From Clostridiales bacterium (GTDB taxonomy: Bacteria > Bacillota > Clostridia > Oscillospirales > Oscillospiraceae), in NCBI GenBank assembly GCA_019418525.1, contig DYBS01000094.1, positions 1 to 7,920 of the forward strand: a stretch of 7,920 nucleotides of DNA, in the 5' to 3' direction. Position 1 is the first letter of the stretch. The number at the start of each line of letters is the position of its first letter. Below the pieces are notes generated by a model. That model saw nothing but the letters and a program-made list of their open reading frames with translations. It had not been told where the DNA came from and ran no database searches. Positions 6,241 to 7,920 of the stretch are shown here, one piece after another. The translations under genes and the position numbers were made by a program.

Positions 6241-6446
6241 TGAATCTCGATATGAGCTGGAGAAGCTATTTATAATGTGATGGAGATCGTGCAAAAGCTC
6301 CGCTCAGGCGGACAAAATCAATATAGCTTTACAAGATTTCCAGCGTTGATTTGCCCCATATAGGGAAGGGCGGCGTTGCCTGATGAGCAAAAGCAGCAAG
6401 TAACAAATATCCTTTCATAAAAAAATAAAATGGCGCAGAATGACAT
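6241..6446. other. AT-rich intergenic stretch without a convincing gene
   Basis: This stretch is markedly richer in A and T than the surrounding genes. On the plus strand the frame starting at ATG 6280 reads 27 residues (MEIVQKLRSGG at its start) to a TAG at 6361, then continues in the same frame as LPDEQKQQVTNILS to a TAA. Another frame just upstream reads YELEKLFIM. These scraps look protein-like but no piece has a ribosome binding site, so they may be decayed gene remains or chance. A small hairpin TCCGC-TCAG-GCGGA lies at 6299-6312. No RNA gene is recognised. Confidence 0.35.
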
Positions 6447-6480
6447 AAAAAAACACCCATGCCGAATGGCATGGGTGTTT
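6447..6480 (-). terminator. intrinsic terminator of rpmB
   Basis: On the minus strand AAACACCCATGCC, a four-base loop ATTC and GGCATGGGTGTTT form a perfect 13-bp stem (6451-6480), followed by a continuous run of seven T (6453 down to 6447). It lies 17 bases after the rpmB stop codon. On the plus strand the T-tract is interrupted by C, so it is best read as a minus-strand terminator. Confidence 0.92.
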
Positions 6481-6497
6481 CTTCCTGTGATCAATAA

Positions 6498-6686
6498 TTA
6501 CACAGCGCGGGTGACCTTACCCGAACGGAGGCACCGGGTGCACACATAGACGTGCTTGGGCGTACCGTTGACAATCGCCTTGACACGCTTCACATTGGGC
6601 TTCCAGGGACGATTGCTGCGGCGGTGAGAGTGGGAAACCTTAATCCCGAACACGACACCCTTGTCGCAAAACTCGCATTTGGCCAT
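6498..6686 (-). CDS. rpmB: 50S ribosomal protein L28
   Basis: This 62-residue protein is large-subunit ribosomal protein L28 (bL28). The family signature is clear: MAKCEFCDKGVVFG, then VSHSHRRSNRPWKPNVKRVK, and CTRCLRSGKVTRAV at the C-terminus. Cysteine pairs at 4/7 and 49/52 mark the zinc-binding (C+) form, known to be replaced by a cysteine-free copy under zinc limitation in some bacteria; whether a second copy exists here cannot be seen. AGGAGG lies 9 bases before the ATG. It is a single-gene unit with its own promoter (6740-6768) and terminator, divergent from hprK. Confidence 0.97.
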   Translation of the reverse strand: MAKCEFCDKGVVFGIKVSHSHRRSNRPWKPNVKRVKAIVNGTPKHVYVCTRCLRSGKVTRAV

Positions 6687-6739
6687 TCGCTTGAACCTCC
6701 TCGCTTGTTAATATCACGCTTCTCAAAGCATCGACCATT

Positions 6740-6768
6740 AGAATACCAGAAGTTCGGCAGAATTGCAA
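6740..6768 (-). promoter_or_regulatory. promoter of rpmB, with extended -10
   Basis: On the minus strand TTGCAA (6768-6763) and TATTCT (6745-6740) are spaced by 17 bases, and a TGG just before the -10 makes it an extended -10 element. Transcription would start near 6733, giving a leader of about 46 bases. A T6-G-A7 tract (6772-6785) directly upstream of the -35 could act as an UP element. Confidence 0.7.
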
Positions 6769-6804
6769 GCCTTTTTTGAAAAAAATCTGTTTTTTTCCCG
6801 GCGG

Positions 6805-6834
6805 TTGCCAAAAGTAACGGTTGGGTGTTATACT
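6805..6834 (+). promoter_or_regulatory. promoter of hprK, with extended -10
   Basis: TTGCCA (6805-6810) and TATACT (6829-6834) are spaced by 18 bases, with TGT immediately before the -10 (extended -10). Transcription would start near 6841, leaving a leader of only about 24 bases that carries the ribosome binding site. A run of seven T at 6790-6796 lies just upstream of the -35. The spacing is one base longer than ideal, which the extended -10 may offset. Confidence 0.65.
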
Positions 6835-6864
6835 GATGGCAAAACACAACAGGGAGGGAGCACA

Positions 6865-7806
6865 ATGTCCACCCATTACAGCGTCAAGCTGGGCAAGCTC
6901 ATTGACGAGTTTGGTCTGGAGGTGCTGCGCGGAGCCAAAGGTTATCAGGACCGCGCTATCGCTACCGAGGATGTCAACCGACCGGGCCTGCAGCTCACCG
7001 GCTTTTTTGATTATTTTGATCCCGAGCGGCTTCAGGTCATCGGCCTGGTGGAGATTACCTATCTCAGCGGGCTGACCGAGCAGGAGCGGCGGGAGCGCTT
7101 TGCCATGCTCCTGGAGCACGATATCCCCGCTCTCATCATCGCCCGGGGGATGGAGCCCTTCTCTGAGTGCATGGAGCTGGCGGAGAAATATGACCGCACC
7201 ATCCTGCGTTGCAACATCCCCACCACTGAGTTTATCAGTGCTGTGGTCACCTCGCTGCACAATCACCTGGCCCCTCGCATCACCCGCCATGGTGTGCTGG
7301 TGGAGGTCTACGGCGAGGGTGTGCTGCTGATGGGTGACTCTGGCGTAGGCAAAAGTGAGACCGCCATCGAGTTGGTCAAGCGTGGCCACCGGCTTATCGC
7401 CGACGATGCGGTGGAGATCCGCCGCCTGAACAACCGGGATCTGGTAGGCACCGCACCGGAGCTCATCCGTCACTATATGGAGCTGCGCGGTATCGGTGTG
7501 GTGGATGTGCGCCGCCTGTTCGGTATGAGCGCTGTTAAAGAGGAGTCCAATATTGACATGATCATCAACCTGGAGCCCTGGCGGGAGGACGCGGTGTACG
7601 ATCGCCTAGGGGTCGAGGAAAACTTTATGAAGGTACTGGATGTGGACGTGCCGGTAACCACCGTGCCGGTGAAGCCAGGGCGGAACCTGGCGGTCATCAT
7701 CGAGGTGGCGGCCATGAACAACCGCCACAAGAAGATGGGCTATAACTCCGCCCTGGAGTTCACCAAGCAGATTGACAGCCACTTCGATCAGGCGCTCAAC
7801 GGCTGA
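6865..7806 (+). CDS. hprK: HPr kinase/phosphorylase
   Basis: This 313-residue cytoplasmic enzyme phosphorylates HPr of the sugar phosphotransferase system on its regulatory serine and also removes that phosphate, controlling carbon catabolite repression in Firmicutes. The N-terminal domain covers about residues 1-130. The kinase domain holds the Walker A loop GDSGVGKS (157-164), the conserved RHGVLVEVYG segment with His142, and acidic residues in ADD (179-181). The HprK signature ELRGIGVVDVRRLFG follows at about 206-220. Length is the usual 310-315. I chose ATG 6865 over an in-frame ATG at 6763 because AGGGAGG (6851-6857) sits 7 bases before it, the promoter lies between the two, and the longer version adds 34 residues not typical of the family. 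A strong terminator follows, so it appears monocistronic; many Firmicutes instead have lgt or other genes attached. Confidence 0.97.
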   Translation: MSTHYSVKLGKLIDEFGLEVLRGAKGYQDRAIATEDVNRPGLQLTGFFDYFDPERLQVIGLVEITYLSGLTEQERRERFAMLLEHDIPALIIARGMEPFSECMELAEKYDRTILRCNIPTTEFISAVVTSLHNHLAPRITRHGVLVEVYGEGVLLMGDSGVGKSETAIELVKRGHRLIADDAVEIRRLNNRDLVGTAPELIRHYMELRGIGVVDVRRLFGMSAVKEESNIDMIINLEPWREDAVYDRLGVEENFMKVLDVDVPVTTVPVKPGRNLAVIIEVAAMNNRHKKMGYNSALEFTKQIDSHFDQALNG

Positions 7807-7827
7807 TATAAGCTGGAATGGATATAG

Positions 7828-7860
7828 ACCAGTGGAAGCCTAGGCTTCCACTGGTTTTTT
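7828..7860 (+). terminator. intrinsic terminator of hprK
   Basis: A perfect 28-bp palindrome (7828-7855; ACCAGTGGAAGCCT and its reverse complement) is followed by a run of six T ending at 7860. It lies 21 bases after the hprK stop codon. Confidence 0.93.
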
Positions 7861-7920
7861 GCAGATGGTGAATTATACTATCAAGTGCAACACTTTAGAG
7901 AAATAAAAAGAAGTTCATAC
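7861..7920. other. window end without a gene; possible mobile-element border
   Basis: The last 60 bases are AT-rich and hold no gene. The short inverted repeat AAGTG-CAA-CACTT (7883-7895), read on the minus strand as AAGTGTTGCACTT, recalls terminal repeats of some IS30-family elements. That resemblance is from memory and the putative element would lie beyond the window. It could equally be the promoter region of the next gene; TATACT at 7874-7879 is a possible -10 without a matching -35. Confidence 0.2.

Noticed and set aside
6763..6864. 34-residue N-terminal extension of hprK from ATG 6763
   Set aside because: The promoter -10 at 6829-6834 and the ribosome binding site at 6851-6857 lie inside this stretch, and the family normally starts near ATG 6865.
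6640..7473. 277-codon open frame on the minus strand
   Set aside because: It is antisense to hprK across its catalytic region and overlaps the start of rpmB and both divergent promoters.
1..7920. CRISPR array, tRNA, rRNA, toxin-antitoxin or defence cluster
   Set aside because: No spaced direct repeats, no tRNA-like folds and no recognisable defence or toxin genes were found on either strand by reading.

Overview
The window looks like a chromosomal segment from a GC-rich member of the Clostridia, probably an Oscillospiraceae-type gut Firmicute (Flavonifractor / Pseudoflavonifractor / Intestinimonas-like). That placement is inferred from four things: an HPr kinase/phosphorylase, strong AGGAGG-type ribosome binding sites, an ECF sigma factor paired with a one-pass membrane protein, and a TepA-type ClpP homologue. 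Coding DNA is GC-rich; most intergenic spacers are AT-richer.

Layout. (1) Plus strand, 2-2426: the 3' end of an ECF-type sigma factor gene, overlapped by 14 bases by a membrane-anchored probable anti-sigma / DUF4179-like gene, then 51 bases later a TepA-like ClpP-fold serine peptidase gene. (2) Plus strand, 2441-3724: a near-consensus vegetative promoter, a short hairpin at the predicted 5' end of the transcript, and a 397-residue protein of the coenzyme F420-0:L-glutamate ligase (CofE-like) family. (3) A perfect 40-bp palindrome (3721-3760) is a bidirectional terminator between this gene and the convergent operon; both genes' stop codons lie inside it at mirror positions. (4) Minus strand, 6236 down to 3757: a promoter and a complete polar amino acid ABC importer in the order permease, lipoprotein binding protein, ATPase. 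(5) An AT-richer spacer (6241-6446) with no convincing gene. (6) Minus strand: rpmB (ribosomal protein L28, four-cysteine form) with its own promoter and terminator. (7) Plus strand: hprK, divergent from rpmB, with its own promoter and a strong terminator. The last 60 bases hold no gene and might touch the end of a mobile element.

How the genes work together. The sigma factor and membrane protein look like one regulatory pair, and the peptidase may be co-transcribed with them. The three transporter genes form one importer. rpmB and hprK are housekeeping or regulatory genes expressed divergently from a shared 178-bp spacer.

I see no CRISPR array, rRNA or tRNA gene, toxin-antitoxin pair, defence cluster or biosynthetic cluster. 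Most of the window is ordinary core genome. The points most worth a second look are the CofE-like protein in a lineage not known for F420, the TepA homologue placed beside a sigma/anti-sigma pair, and several compact RNA or DNA structures around gene borders.
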